DNA of 64,000 nucleotides from Methylobacterium haplocladii (GTDB lineage Bacteria; Pseudomonadota; Alphaproteobacteria; Rhizobiales; Beijerinckiaceae). Position numbers and translations under genes: made by a program. The DNA lies in NCBI RefSeq assembly GCF_007992175.1, contig NZ_BJZT01000018.1:1-64000 (forward strand), in the 5' to 3' direction. The stretch's first letter is position 1; each line of letters begins with the position of its first letter. Shown piece by piece: positions 7,845-17,950 of this stretch. The notes under the pieces are model-generated. The model did no database searches. It saw only the letters and a program-made list of their open reading frames with translations, and had not been told where the DNA came from.

Positions 7845-9602
7845 TCACCGCATTTCGTCCGGCGCGGTGACACCCAGAACCGCAAGACCGGAGGCGAGGA
7901 CGCCGCCGAGAGCCTCCACGAGGGCCAAGCGGGCCCGGGTGGACTTTCGGTCGGTTGGATTAACAATCCGTAATTGCGGCAAGTCTTTGCCCTTATTCCA
8001 AAAACTGTGGAGCGAACTGGCCGTTTCGTAGAGATGGAAGGCGATTCGGTGTGGTTCGTGGGCAACGGCCGCCGATTCCAGCACGCGGGGATACTGCGCG
8101 ATCAGACGCATCATCTCGATTTCCCCCGGGTCGGTGAGAATCGAAAGTTCGGCATCGGCCAGGAGCGCCGCCTTCGAGAAATCCTCGTCGGGCATGGCCT
8201 CAAGCGCCTGCCGCTTCACCGAAAAGCAGCGGGCGTGGCCGTACTGCACGTAGAAGACCGGGTTATCCTTCGAGCGCTCGACGACCTTGGCGAGGTCGAA
8301 ATCGAGCGTCGCGTCGTTCTTCCGGTAGAGCATCATGAAGCGGATCGCGTCGCGTCCGACCTCGTCGATGACCTCGCGTAGCGTCACGAACTCGCCGGAG
8401 CGCTTCGACATCTTCACCGGCTCGCCCGCGCGCAACAGCCGCACGAGCTGGCACAGCTTCACGTCGAGGATCGCCTGTCCGTCGCTGACGGCCTTCACCG
8501 CCGCCTGCATGCGCTTGACGTAGCCGCCGTGGTCGGCGCCCAGCACGTCGATCAGCTCCGAGGCGCCGGCGAGCCACTTTTCGCGGTGATAGGCGATGTC
8601 GGAGGCGAAGTAGGTGAAGCCGCCGTCGGACTTCAGCAGCGGCCGGTCGACGTCGTCGCCGAACTGCGTCGCGCGAAACAGCGTCTGCTCGCGATCCTCC
8701 CAATCCTCGGGTACCTGGCCCTTCGGCGGGGGAAGCCGGCCCTCGTAGACGAGGCCCTTGTCGCGCAGGGCGGCGATCAGCTCCGCGACCTTGCCGCCAC
8801 CCTCGCCCTGCAGGGTGCGCTCCGAAAAGAAGACGTCGTGCCGGATGCCGATGGCGGCGAGATCCGCGCGGATCATCGCCATCATCGCCTGGATGGCGGT
8901 CTCGCGGACGATCGGCAGCCATTCGTGCTCGGGCCTGTCGAGGAGATCGCGGCCATGCTCGTGGCTGAGCTGAAGCCCGACGGGCTTGAGGTAATCGCCC
9001 GGATACAGGCCCTCGGGGATCACGCCGATGTCTTCGCCCAGCGCCTCGCGGTAGCGCAGATAGGCGGAGCGGGCGAGTACGTCGACCTGAGCGCCGGCAT
9101 CGTTGATGTAGTACTCGCGCGTCACCGCACGGCCGGCGGCGACGAGCAGGTTCGCCAGCGCATCGCCGAACACCGCGCCGCGCCCGTGCCCGACATGCAT
9201 CGGCCCGGTGGGGTTGGCCGAGACGTACTCGATGTTGACGGCCCCGCCCGGCAGCTTCGCCCGTCCGAAGGCCTCGTCCGAAAGCGCGGCGCGGACGACG
9301 TCCTGAAAGACATCGGGTACGAGACGCAGGTTGATGAAGCCGGGGCCTGCGACGCTCGCCTCGACCACACGCGGATCCTTGCGCAGTTCGGTTGCCAGCG
9401 CTTCGCCGAGTGCCTTCGGATTGGCCTTGGCCTCCTTCGCCAGCACCAGCGCGGCGTTGGTGGCGAGGTCGCCGTGCGACGTATCGCGCGGCGGCTCGAC
9501 CACGACGCGGGAGAGGTCGAGCCCGCCGGGCAGATCGCCGGACTGGACGAGCGATTCGAGGGCTTCGCGCACGCGCGCCTCGAACTGGGCGAAGATGTTC
9601 AT
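7845..9602 (-). CDS. argS: Arginyl-tRNA synthetase
   Basis: Class I synthetase, 585 residues from the ATG giving [10 protein letters not shown]; longer in-frame readings upstream lack similarity. HIGH motif is HVGH (residues 136-139, in [13 protein letters not shown]), KMSKS-like motif is KMSKRSGEF, and the C-terminal DALR anticodon-binding domain reads through to [10 protein letters not shown] ~60-bp patch near 7955-8020, encoding [12 protein letters not shown], has clearly AT-richer codons than the rest, without changing the expected protein. The next gene upstream is not dgt, as is usual, but an accessory insert. Confidence 0.96.
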   Translation of the reverse strand: MNIFAQFEARVREALESLVQSGDLPGGLDLSRVVVEPPRDTSHGDLATNAALVLAKEAKANPKALGEALATELRKDPRVVEASVAGPGFINLRLVPDVFQDVVRAALSDEAFGRAKLPGGAVNIEYVSANPTGPMHVGHGRGAVFGDALANLLVAAGRAVTREYYINDAGAQVDVLARSAYLRYREALGEDIGVIPEGLYPGDYLKPVGLQLSHEHGRDLLDRPEHEWLPIVRETAIQAMMAMIRADLAAIGIRHDVFFSERTLQGEGGGKVAELIAALRDKGLVYEGRLPPPKGQVPEDWEDREQTLFRATQFGDDVDRPLLKSDGGFTYFASDIAYHREKWLAGASELIDVLGADHGGYVKRMQAAVKAVSDGQAILDVKLCQLVRLLRAGEPVKMSKRSGEFVTLREVIDEVGRDAIRFMMLYRKNDATLDFDLAKVVERSKDNPVFYVQYGHARCFSVKRQALEAMPDEDFSKAALLADAELSILTDPGEIEMMRLIAQYPRVLESAAVAHEPHRIAFHLYETASSLHSFWNKGKDLPQLRIVNPTDRKSTRARLALVEALGGVLASGLAVLGVTAPDEMR

Positions 9603-9768
9603 GGGAAAGGTTGTCCGCTGGCGCGGCCACGTTGCGACGGCCGCCTGTTTCAGCGCGGCGGCATAGCAACGCGGGCGGGGGGTGTCACGGCGCGGCGTGC
9701 GAAACACGGGGCAGCCCTCCAGGCCCGAAAGGGCAGAGGCTGCGGACCTGCAGCCGGGAGTCCCGCCG

Positions 9769-11340
9769 TCATAGGAAGTCCGGTTTCGGTGGCCGCTTCG
9801 GCCTGCCGATCCCGACCCACCGCAGGGGCCGCGTGAGCCGCCAGCTCGCCGACGCGGCCGTGGAATCATGGAAAGCGAGGCTCCAATGGAGCAGTGCGTC
9901 GTATCGGCTCTCGACGCGTTGCCGCTCGCGCGCCGCCTCCTGCGTCGCCGCGCGTGCCGCGTCCCGCTCGCCGGTCAACTGGTCGCGGAGCGCCGCGAGC
10001 GACGCGAAATCCTGATCGAGCCGGCGATGCCGGCTTTCGATCGAAGTCCGGTCCCGAACGGCCGCATCGCGCTCGCTCCGAAGGGTCTCGGCCTCATGGC
10101 TGGCCTCCCGGGCCGCGCTCAGGGCTTCATCCTTCTCGGTCCCGAATCGGTCGCGCTCGCTCTGCAGGTCGGCGAGTTGCCGGCGCATGCTCTCGACAGC
10201 TGCGAGAGCCTCGTCCTTGGCCCTTCCGGAACGGTCGCACTCAGCCTGCAGATCAGCGGCCGAATCCCTCTCGGTTCCGGCCCGGTCGTGTTCACTCTGC
10301 AGGTCGGCTCCCTGCCGCCGTGCCTCCTCGGCGGCCGCGACCGCCTCGTCCTTGTCGCGCTGCATCGAGAACAGAACCGATCGCAGGCGCTTGCTGTAGA
10401 ACTCGTGACGCTCGTACTCGTCCATGAGATCGGCGACGGCTTGCGCGGTGAATGTACGGCCACGCTCGGACGGCATTTTCCCGATGATCGCGTCGCTGAT
10501 GATCTGAATTTGCTCGCGCATGTCGGCTCGGCAGGGGAAGGTCACCAGCGAATAGGCGGTGGACGGACAGGCGTTCGAGAAATCGACGCGGATGTTCTGC
10601 CCGTCGAACGTCTCCTCGATCTCGGCACGATACGGGGCGTCGCCGGACAGTCGGTCGACGTCGATCACGAGATCGGCCGCCGCGGTCGCGTGCGCGTAGA
10701 GATGAACGTGCAGAAAGATGAATAGATAGAAGGTGTTCATGTCGGTGGCCGAAGGCCTTTCGACGGGGAACACGCGAAGCAGGTCTCTGATCACCGGATC
10801 GTGCCGACTAAGCTCTGCGATTTTCGTGATCGTATCGAGAAAGTATGGATTTCCGCAGGTCGACTGCTCCGTATAGGAGCACCATTGCCGGAAGAGGTTG
10901 CGATAGAGGATCGCGTGCAGGCCCGGCGCGGCTGCTTTGAGGCCGGCGACCCGACCCAACGTGCGGGTATCCGTGAGAATGGGTATCCGGCCACGCTGTT
11001 CGGCGTGTTCGACGAGCGTCCGGACATAGGCCGATTCCGCCTCAGAAACCGGTCCGCTCGGGCCGGAGGGCGGTATGAACCGCTCATAGCTCAGCGACGG
11101 ATCGAAGCCTGCAATGCCGCCCTGCTCCCGGATCAGGGGCAGATACTCCAGAAAGTAGGGTGCACCGGGCGGATGCTTGGAGTCCCAGGAACTCGCTTTC
11201 GCGGAAGCGATTTGCTGCTGAGAAGTCGATGCAAGTGTTTCGTGAAATATTTCGTAGTAAGTCACGCAGTTTTGTATTTTTCGAAAACGAGACCAGATAT
11301 AGGTGCTCGATGTTCTGAAGCTTGAGTGCAGAAATATCAT
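9769..11340 (-). CDS. Sulfotransferase-like protein with C-terminal coiled coil
   Basis: 523 residues. The N-terminus [16 protein letters not shown] resembles the 5'-phosphosulfate-binding loop of PAPS-dependent sulfotransferases. Residues ~1-290 would be the catalytic part. Residues ~300-480 are a long coiled coil built from imperfect ~27-residue repeats around [19 protein letters not shown]. The C-terminus [15 protein letters not shown] is a motif often found at the end of glycosyltransferases and sulfotransferases of surface polysaccharide loci. Function is inferred only; the acceptor is unknown. The gene starts in an AT-rich context and lies alone between argS and the Gly-rich gene. Confidence 0.65.
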   Translation of the reverse strand: MIFLHSSFRTSSTYIWSRFRKIQNCVTYYEIFHETLASTSQQQIASAKASSWDSKHPPGAPYFLEYLPLIREQGGIAGFDPSLSYERFIPPSGPSGPVSEAESAYVRTLVEHAEQRGRIPILTDTRTLGRVAGLKAAAPGLHAILYRNLFRQWCSYTEQSTCGNPYFLDTITKIAELSRHDPVIRDLLRVFPVERPSATDMNTFYLFIFLHVHLYAHATAAADLVIDVDRLSGDAPYRAEIEETFDGQNIRVDFSNACPSTAYSLVTFPCRADMREQIQIISDAIIGKMPSERGRTFTAQAVADLMDEYERHEFYSKRLRSVLFSMQRDKDEAVAAAEEARRQGADLQSEHDRAGTERDSAADLQAECDRSGRAKDEALAAVESMRRQLADLQSERDRFGTEKDEALSAAREASHEAETLRSERDAAVRDRTSIESRHRRLDQDFASLAALRDQLTGERDAARAATQEAARERQRVESRYDALLHWSLAFHDSTAASASWRLTRPLRWVGIGRPKRPPKPDFL

Positions 11341-11825
11341 AAATTGGTGCCTATCAAAACTTGATGGCGGATTTTGCGGCTCTCGACGCCCTTAGATGCA
11401 ACTTCAAGTAGTTTTGACGTTGACGCGACGCTTTTGGAGCATGCCGATCTCTTTAGTTCGAAACATCAAACACAATTCTTCCCATAAATATACACGCGAG
11501 TACACATATCCGATCAGGATCGATTAGTTTGTAACCTGTAGTAATAAGTATCTAGACATTCTCTACTTGGAATTGCATTCATTTGGCGTTTCGCCACGGC
11601 TTGGTCCGACGGGTGCGACCAGCGCGGTTCGCCAAGCCAGCGGCAGCGGAAGGGGGCGGCGTGCAGGTGATCGGCGCGAATGAGCGGCAGCCAGTCTCCA
11701 CGCTTCATCATGTCTTCGCTTCGCGGGGGATGAGTCACGCTCTCGGTAGACTGACCCGTTGTACCGGCGCGGCCCCGACAGCCCTGATGAACCCGCCTTT
11801 TCCGTTCAGTGACCAGGGGTTCTCG
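11341..11825. other. AT-rich intergenic gap, no gene seen
   Basis: About 485 bp between divergent genes. The first ~240 bp are markedly AT-rich for this genome (for example around 11470-11580), the remainder returns to high GC. I see no convincing coding frame or hairpin; it presumably carries the promoters of the two flanking genes. Confidence 0.6.
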
Positions 11826-12371
11826 ATGAAAGCTTTTCTCGTTGCAGGTGCGGCCCTCGCCGCCCTGATGGTCGTGCCGGCGACCGCCGATGCGGGCGGG
11901 TTCGGCCGGGGCGGATATGGCCGCGGCGGTTTTGGTGGGCATCATGGTGGGTTCGGGGGCCACCGTAGCGGCTTCGGTGGCTACGGCCGTAGCGGCTTCG
12001 GCGGCTACCACCGCGGCGGGTTCGCCGGGCGCGGCGGTTACTACGGCGGCCGCGGCTACGGGCGCGGGCTCGGCTACGGTCTGGCCGGCGCCGGTGTCGG
12101 CCTTGGTCTCGGTCTCGCAGCCGGCGCCCTCACCGGCGGCTACGGTTACGGCGGAGGCTACGGCTCGTCGTACGGGTACGGCGGCGGTTACGCCGCGACG
12201 GGCTACGGCGCGTCCTATGGCGGCAGCTACGGCGGCTATGCGGCGACCGGCTACGGCGGATGTGGCGGCTGCGGCTATCGCAGCTACGTGCCGGCCGTCA
12301 GCTACGGCGGATGCGGCGGCTACGCCTACGCCGCGCCGAGCTACTACTACCGCTCGCCCTGCGGCTACTGA
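11826..12371 (+). CDS. Secreted Gly/Tyr-rich protein
   Basis: 181 residues from the ATG giving MKAFLVAGAALAALMVVPATADA, a clear signal peptide with likely cleavage after ADA. The mature part is almost entirely Gly, Tyr, Arg, Phe and Ser in short repeats (GGFGGHRSGFGGYGRSGFGG, then YGGGYGSSYGYGGGYAATGY). Six cysteines appear late, in CGGCGY, GGCGGY and SPCGY contexts. Such proteins are surface or matrix structural proteins in some cases, but no function can be assigned. AGGGGT upstream is a plausible ribosome binding site, and a strong hairpin follows the stop. Confidence 0.75.
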   Translation: MKAFLVAGAALAALMVVPATADAGGFGRGGYGRGGFGGHHGGFGGHRSGFGGYGRSGFGGYHRGGFAGRGGYYGGRGYGRGLGYGLAGAGVGLGLGLAAGALTGGYGYGGGYGSSYGYGGGYAATGYGASYGGSYGGYAATGYGGCGGCGYRSYVPAVSYGGCGGYAYAAPSYYYRSPCGY

Positions 12372-12380
12372 GGACCATGT

Positions 12381-12403
12381 CGGGGCGGACTCGATCCGCC
12401 CCG
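12381..12403. terminator. Bidirectional hairpin between Gly-rich gene and dgt
   Basis: Perfect 9-bp stem (CGGGGCGGA at 12381-12389 with TCCGCCCCG at 12395-12403), loop CTCGA, between two convergent genes. There is no long T run on either side. Confidence 0.65.
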
Positions 12404-12406
12404 CTC

Positions 12407-13681
12407 CTATGCTTCCGCGAGCGGCAGGCCGCGATCCGCCGGACGCCAGTGCAGGCTCGGCGTCGTTGCGAAGAACTTGCCGTGTTCGAGCACCGCGTAG
12501 GTGTCGGTCATGCCGGCGATGTAGTCGGCGACGCGGCGGGCCAGACGTCCCTCCCCCGCCCCGTCGAGGCCGGCCTGCCATTCCTGTGGCATCCGGCGCG
12601 GATCGGCCACGAAGGCCGCGAACAGGTCCGTGACGATCGTGTTGGCCTTGGCCCGCACCGCCATGACCTCGGGATTGCGGTACATCCGCGCGAACAGAAA
12701 CGTCTTGATCTCGGCATCCGCCGCCGCGATCGTTTCGGAGAATGCCACGACGGCCGAACTCGCCCCACGGATGTCCTCGACATTTCCAGGTTGTAGTGCC
12801 GCCAGCCGCCGCTCGCTCTCGACGATCAGATCCTCGACGAAACGGGTGATCACCCGCCGGGCCAGCTCGTGAATTCTTCGCGATGGCTCCAAGTTCGGGT
12901 GGCGCGCCTCGATCTCGTCGAGGAGTCCCCGCAGGAACGGCACCGTCTCGAGGTCCGCGAGATCGAACAGCCCGGCGCGCAGGCCGTCGTCGAGGTCGTG
13001 CGCGTCGTAGGCGATGTCGTCGGCGAGCGCCGCCGCCTGCGCCTCCGGCCCGGCGAAGCGCGCGAGTTCGAGGTGATTGATCGCGTCGTATTCGAGGATC
13101 GCCGCCGGGATGCCGGAGTGGCGGTAGCGCGGGGCCGGATGGCCGGCCGCGTCGAGCAGCGGGCCGTTGTGCTTGACCAGCCCCTCCAGCGTCTCCCAAG
13201 TCAGGTTGAGGCCGTCGAACTCGGCGTAGCGCCGCTCCAGCCGGGTGACGATGCGCAGGGCCTGGGCATTGTGGTCGAAGCCGCCGTGCTCGGCCATGCA
13301 GGCATGCAGCGCGTCCTCGCCGGTATGGCCGAAGCAGGTATGGCCGAGGTCGTGCGAGAGCGCGAGCGCCTCGGCGAGATCCTCGTCGAGGCCGAGCGCG
13401 CGGGCCAGCGCCCGGGCGATCTGGCTGACCTCGAGGGTGTGCGTCAGCCGGGTGCGGTAGTGGTCGCCTTCGTGATGCACGAAGACCTGAGTCTTGTGCT
13501 TCAGCCGGCGGAACGCGGTGGAGTGGACGATGCGGTCGCGGTCGCGCTGGAAATCGCTGCGCGTCGGCGAGGACGGCTCCGGGATCAGCCGCCCGCGCGT
13601 CGCCGCCGGATCGGTGGCGTATCCCGCCCGCCAGCGGTCGCCCGGGCGTCTCGTCGCTCTGTCCTGCACCACGTCCCGCAC
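12407..13681 (-). CDS. dgt: dGTP triphosphohydrolase-like HD-domain protein
   Basis: 424 residues from a GTG. Metal-binding HD motif: H81 (LTHTLEVSQ), H110-D111 and H114 in [18 protein letters not shown]-terminal [25 protein letters not shown] is the Dgt signature. Hydrolyses dNTPs to nucleosides and triphosphate, and so influences dNTP pools. Divergent from erpA, a conserved arrangement in alphaproteobacteria. Usually argS lies directly downstream; here about 2.8 kb of other DNA intervenes. Confidence 0.95.
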   Translation of the reverse strand: MRDVVQDRATRRPGDRWRAGYATDPAATRGRLIPEPSSPTRSDFQRDRDRIVHSTAFRRLKHKTQVFVHHEGDHYRTRLTHTLEVSQIARALARALGLDEDLAEALALSHDLGHTCFGHTGEDALHACMAEHGGFDHNAQALRIVTRLERRYAEFDGLNLTWETLEGLVKHNGPLLDAAGHPAPRYRHSGIPAAILEYDAINHLELARFAGPEAQAAALADDIAYDAHDLDDGLRAGLFDLADLETVPFLRGLLDEIEARHPNLEPSRRIHELARRVITRFVEDLIVESERRLAALQPGNVEDIRGASSAVVAFSETIAAADAEIKTFLFARMYRNPEVMAVRAKANTIVTDLFAAFVADPRRMPQEWQAGLDGAGEGRLARRVADYIAGMTDTYAVLEHGKFFATTPSLHWRPADRGLPLAEA

Positions 13682-13824
13682 TGCCTTCAGACTTGCCCCC
13701 GCGCCACGCCGCGTTGCGGTGCGTCGGCCTACCCCATATCTTGTCCAGAGGTCCCGTCCGGCAATCGCGCATCCCGCGTGCGATCACGCTCGAAGGGGAT
13801 CGCACCACGAAGCCGAGCTCGACC

Positions 13825-14151
13825 ATGGCCGACATCCAGCTGACCGCCCGCGCCGCCAAGCGCATCAAGGAGATCATGAGCGCCGAGCCCCCCGGCAGCT
13901 CCCTGCGCATCAGCGTCAATGGTGGCGGCTGCTCGGGCTTCTCCTACGCCTTCGACATCGAGCAGACCCGTACCGACGAGGATCTGGTGATCGAGCGCGA
14001 CGGCGCCACGGTGCTGCTCGACCCGGTCTCGATCGAATACATGGGCGGCTCGGTCATCGACTTCGCCAACGACCTCATTGGCCAGTCCTTCAAGATCGAG
14101 AACCCGCAGGCGACCTCGTCGTGCGGATGCGGGACGTCGTTCTCGCTCTGA
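13825..14151 (+). CDS. erpA: A-type iron-sulfur cluster carrier (ErpA/IscA family)
   Basis: 108 residues from ATG (MADIQLTARAAKRIKEI). The three conserved cysteines are C36 (GGGCSGFSY), C100 and C102 (SCGCGTSF). A-type carriers deliver Fe-S clusters to apoproteins. The ErpA/IscA distinction rests on position beside dgt and is less certain than the family. Confidence 0.92.
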   Translation: MADIQLTARAAKRIKEIMSAEPPGSSLRISVNGGGCSGFSYAFDIEQTRTDEDLVIERDGATVLLDPVSIEYMGGSVIDFANDLIGQSFKIENPQATSSCGCGTSFSL

Positions 14152-14316
14152 TCGCGCGAGGCCGGATTTCGTCAGAGAGCGCCGGACGATGACCGGCGCC
14201 TTGCCGTGGCTTGGGCGCAATTGCCTGCTCTTGGATTCTGCGGCAGTGCATGGCGCCCGTGCGAACGGGCCGCGATGCCGCCTCGACTTGTCGCGTCCCA
14301 GCTCCCGGACACCATC

Positions 14317-16197
14317 ATGATCGCAATGAACGGCCGTCTCGGCTTCAGGCGGGCGGTACTCGTGTCGGCCTGCAGCCTCGCCGTCCTGTCCGCGCTTCCT
14401 GCGGCCGCGCCCGTCCGAGCGCAGGAGGCGGCCTCGGCGGTGCAGGACGTCGCGCTGCAGGACGTGGTGCTGACGATCGGCGGCACGCGCTTCACGGCGC
14501 CGCGGATGACGGCCAGCGGGACGCGCCTGTCGAAGGACGACCTGATCGCGATTTTCAGGGCCGACGGGAAGGAGCCCTGGGCGACCCGCCTCGCCCGGCT
14601 CGATGCGGGCAGCCTCGCGATCCCAGAACTGCGTGTCGAGCAGACCACCGGCGGCATGCGGCAGGCCGTCGTCTATCGCGACGTCGTCGCACGGGGCGTC
14701 CATGGCGGACGCATCGCCGAACTGACCTCGGCCGGCGCGGCTGTCACCGTCGCCGGCACCGTCGAGGGCAAGGCGGCCAACGGCGACGGTTCCTACGGCA
14801 AGATCCGGGCGGAGGACGTCGATCTCGCGGCGATGGCGCGTCTCTCCAGCGAGCCCGGCGACGGCAAGGGACCGTTCCAGCGCCTCTACGCGGCCTTCTC
14901 GCTGGAGACGATGGCGTTCACCGACGAGCACGGCACGCGGGTCAGCCTCGCCCGCCTCTCGGGGCGCGATTTTTCCGGCCGCCAGGTGCCGGCGACCTGG
15001 ACCGGCGCGCTCGACGCCTTCAAGGCGCTGGACTTCGACGGCGAGGATGCAGCCGCGCGCGCCAAGGCCGCCGGCAACGCCGCGGACCTGATCGAGGCCG
15101 TCTCCATCGGCAGTCTGGAGGCGACCGGGCTGCGCGTTCAGGATACCCAGGGCGACAAGCCCGTCGACCTCGCCATCGGCCGCTTCGCCTACGCTGCGAC
15201 CGGCACCGATGCCGGCCTCTCGCTCGACGACATCAGCTTCTCGGGAACCGGCACCCGCTCGACGATCGCCAAGCTCTCGCTCAGCGGCACCTCGCTGGCG
15301 CCGACGATCGCGACGCTGCGGCGTCTCGCCAAGCCCACAGAGGCGTCGACCGAGGCGGACATGCGCCGCCTGACACCGGTGATCGGCACCGTGACGCTCT
15401 CGGGGCTGAGCCTGGACGTTCCGGCCGACGGCGCACGTGCCGGCAGGGAGCGCCCGGCGGGCGCAACCAAGCCCGCACTGCCGACGCCCTCCACCGATCC
15501 GCTCGCCACGCCCGCGTCCGGCACGCTGCATGTCGGCCTGCGCGACGCCACCATGACGTTCGGTCCGCCGAAGGATGGCGTGCCGACCGCGAGCCGCCTG
15601 TCGCTCTCGGGACTGACCATGCCGTCCTCCGCCGTCGCCGGCCTCCCCGGCCTCGGCTCCCTCGGGCTCTACGGCTACCGCGACCTCGACCTGAACGTGG
15701 TTGCCGACTCCGCATGGAACGAGGGCGCGAAGGAGCTCGCGCTGCGCGAGGTCTCGGTCTCGGGCAAGGACATGGGCACCCTGCACATCAACGCGACACT
15801 CGGTGGAATCGGGCCGGAGATCTTCGATCCCGACGCGGCCTCCTCCGGCCTGGCCATGCTCTCGGCGACCGCCAAGACGGTCGACCTGAAGCTCGAGAAC
15901 GGCGGGCTCTACGAGCGCTTCATTGAAGCACAGTCGAAGTCGCTCAGCCTTAAGCCGGACGAGCTGCGCAAGGAATATGTCACCGCCTGCCTGATCGGCA
16001 TTCCGGTGATCCTCGGCAACTCTCCCGCGGCCAAGACCATCGGCGCGGCCATGGGCAAGTTCGCCGCCAAGCCCGGCACGCTCTCGATCAGTGCCAGGGC
16101 CAAGAGCGACGGCGGGCTCGGCGTCGCCGATTTCAGCACCGCCGGCAGCCCGGGCGCCGTGCTCGACAAGCTCGAAGTGAACGCCAAGGCGGAGTGA
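14317..16197 (+). CDS. Large exported protein of unknown function
   Basis: 626 residues from the ATG giving MIAMNGRLGFRRAV; an Ala-rich signal peptide runs to about APVRAQ (residues 1-32). The mature part is rich in repeated beta-type segments (VTLSGLSLDVP, LSLSGLTMPSS, VSVSGKDMGTLHINATLGG) reminiscent of AsmA-like or porin-associated repetitive proteins, but I do not recognise a family. Near the end TLSISARAKSDGGLGVADFS. Follows erpA by ~165 bp on the same strand and is not obviously in its operon. Confidence 0.8.
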   Translation: MIAMNGRLGFRRAVLVSACSLAVLSALPAAAPVRAQEAASAVQDVALQDVVLTIGGTRFTAPRMTASGTRLSKDDLIAIFRADGKEPWATRLARLDAGSLAIPELRVEQTTGGMRQAVVYRDVVARGVHGGRIAELTSAGAAVTVAGTVEGKAANGDGSYGKIRAEDVDLAAMARLSSEPGDGKGPFQRLYAAFSLETMAFTDEHGTRVSLARLSGRDFSGRQVPATWTGALDAFKALDFDGEDAAARAKAAGNAADLIEAVSIGSLEATGLRVQDTQGDKPVDLAIGRFAYAATGTDAGLSLDDISFSGTGTRSTIAKLSLSGTSLAPTIATLRRLAKPTEASTEADMRRLTPVIGTVTLSGLSLDVPADGARAGRERPAGATKPALPTPSTDPLATPASGTLHVGLRDATMTFGPPKDGVPTASRLSLSGLTMPSSAVAGLPGLGSLGLYGYRDLDLNVVADSAWNEGAKELALREVSVSGKDMGTLHINATLGGIGPEIFDPDAASSGLAMLSATAKTVDLKLENGGLYERFIEAQSKSLSLKPDELRKEYVTACLIGIPVILGNSPAAKTIGAAMGKFAAKPGTLSISARAKSDGGLGVADFSTAGSPGAVLDKLEVNAKAE

Positions 16198-16217
16198 CGC
16201 GCCTCCGCCATCTCTCT

Positions 16218-16505
16218 TCAGGTTGGCGAAACCGGGCCCGTGCTCTCGAACTCCGCCACGTCGCCGACGAGGTCGGTGATCGAGATCTCGATCCGGCGGC
16301 CGTTCTTGAGGCGCAGCGTCGCGTCCGGAACGAGCCAGACCGGCTTCAGGCTGGCATGGCTGCCGGTCAGCGTGCCGGAGGCGACGACGCTGCCTTCGCG
16401 GCGTTCGACGACCACGCGGTAGCGCACACGGACCGCATCGATGCCTTCGGCGGAGACATGGCCGCGCCCGGTCAAGGTCTGCAGGACTTCGTTCGGCTCG
16501 AACAT
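16218..16505 (-). CDS. Small conserved hypothetical protein
   Basis: 95 residues from the ATG giving MFEPNEVLQTLTGRGHV. No signal peptide or membrane segment. Beta-rich reading (VRVRYRVVVERREG, GTLTGS, WLVPDATLRLKNGRRIEISITDLVGDVAEF). I do not recognise the family. Convergent with the exported protein before it and 136 bp from rnd. Confidence 0.65.
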   Translation of the reverse strand: MFEPNEVLQTLTGRGHVSAEGIDAVRVRYRVVVERREGSVVASGTLTGSHASLKPVWLVPDATLRLKNGRRIEISITDLVGDVAEFESTGPVSPT

Positions 16506-16641
16506 CGGGGCTGGCAAGGTCGGGAAATTTCGGCAATCACTTTGCCGCTTAATCCCGATCTAGGGGAGTCCCGCTCCGAAAGCCATCCTCAACAGATTGA
16601 AGCGTCGAGCGTTTTCTTGCGCGGCGCGGGTGGTCGTCGCC

Positions 16642-17793
16642 TCAGGGCAGCTCGCGTACGATGACCCGGCCGCCCTCTGTGGAGAGGGCCAGCCGGCCGG
16701 TCTTGAGGGCGAGCGCCTTCTCGCCGAACAGAGTCCGGCGCCAGCCCTGCAGTACGGGCACGTCCGCCAGATCGTCGTCGGCGATGGCTTCGAGCTCGTC
16801 CACCGTGGCGATGATCTTCGGGGCGATGCCCTCGGCCTCGGCAACCGCCTTGAGCAGCACCTTCAGCAGTTCGACCACGGCGGCGTTGCCACCGCGCGAG
16901 CGTCCTCGTTCCGGCAGCTTGATGTCGGCCGTGTCCCGCGCGAAGCCCCGCTCGACGGCGGCCAGGATGTCGGTGCCGGTGCGCGAGCGCTCGAATCCGG
17001 TGGGGATGCTGCGCAGCCGCCCCAGCGCCTCGACGCTACGCGGGGCCGACGAGGCGATGTCGATCACCGCCTCGTCCTTGAGGATGCGCCCGCGCGGCAC
17101 GTTGCGCGTTTGGGCCTCCTTCTCGCGCCAGGCTGCCACCTCCATCAGCACGGCGATCTCGCGGGGCTTGCGCATCCGCCCCGAGAGCCGGCGCCAAGCC
17201 TGGGCCGGATCGGCGCGATAGGTCTCGGGGGAGGTCAGCACGCCCATCTCGTCGTCGAGCCAGGCGCCGCGATCGGTCTCGACGAGCTGTGCGACGAGCA
17301 ACTCGTAGACCTTGACCAGATGCGTCACGTCGGAGAGCGCGTAGGTGAGCTGCGCCTCGGAGAGCGGCCGGCGCGACCAGTCGGTGAAGCGCGAGGACTT
17401 GTCGATCTTGGCCTTGGCGAGGTCGTTGACGAGCTGCTCGTAGGACACCGAGTCCCCGTAGCCGCAGACCATGGCCGCGACCTGCGTGTCGAAGAACGGA
17501 TGCGGTAGCATCTCGCCCATCATCCAGACGATCTCGAGATCCTGTCGGGCCGAGTGAAACACCTTCACCACGCCCTCGTCCGCCATCAGATCGACGAAGG
17601 GCTTGAGATCGATGTCCTTGGCCAGCGGATCGACCAGGACCGCGAACCCGTCCGGCGCCGCCATCTGGATCAGGCAGAGCTTCGGGTAATAGGTCGTCTC
17701 GCGCATGAACTCCGTGTCGACGGTGACGAAGGGCTGCGCGGCGAAGCGGGCACAGGCGTCGGCAAGGTCCGACGTGGTCGAGATCAGGTCCAT
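16642..17793 (-). CDS. rnd: Ribonuclease D
   Basis: 3'-5' exoribonuclease acting in tRNA 3' maturation. From the ATG giving [10 protein letters not shown] it has 383 residues, normal for the family. DEDD catalytic motifs visible: VDTEFMRE (Exo I), the FHSARQDLE region (Exo II), and YALSDVTHL (Exo III, tyrosine type). An HRDC domain ([23 protein letters not shown] region, ~215-290) follows. Confidence 0.95.
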   Translation of the reverse strand: MDLISTTSDLADACARFAAQPFVTVDTEFMRETTYYPKLCLIQMAAPDGFAVLVDPLAKDIDLKPFVDLMADEGVVKVFHSARQDLEIVWMMGEMLPHPFFDTQVAAMVCGYGDSVSYEQLVNDLAKAKIDKSSRFTDWSRRPLSEAQLTYALSDVTHLVKVYELLVAQLVETDRGAWLDDEMGVLTSPETYRADPAQAWRRLSGRMRKPREIAVLMEVAAWREKEAQTRNVPRGRILKDEAVIDIASSAPRSVEALGRLRSIPTGFERSRTGTDILAAVERGFARDTADIKLPERGRSRGGNAAVVELLKVLLKAVAEAEGIAPKIIATVDELEAIADDDLADVPVLQGWRRTLFGEKALALKTGRLALSTEGGRVIVRELP

Positions 17794-17950
17794 GCCTTCG
17801 GCTATATCGGAGGTTGACGCGCCTTGCGAGGCGACGCCCGCCAATCGGGCGTGGACGTTTCGCGGGGCGAAACACCTTCCGCGAGGCCCGCGCCTTGACT
17901 TCGACCCCCTCGCGTGAATGGTGCCGCCCTCAAATCCCTCAGAGCCGGCC

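Noticed and set aside
13729..16536. Long minus-strand frame opposite erpA and the exported protein
   Set aside because: It crosses two genes, including erpA with all its cysteines, and has no recognisable domain.
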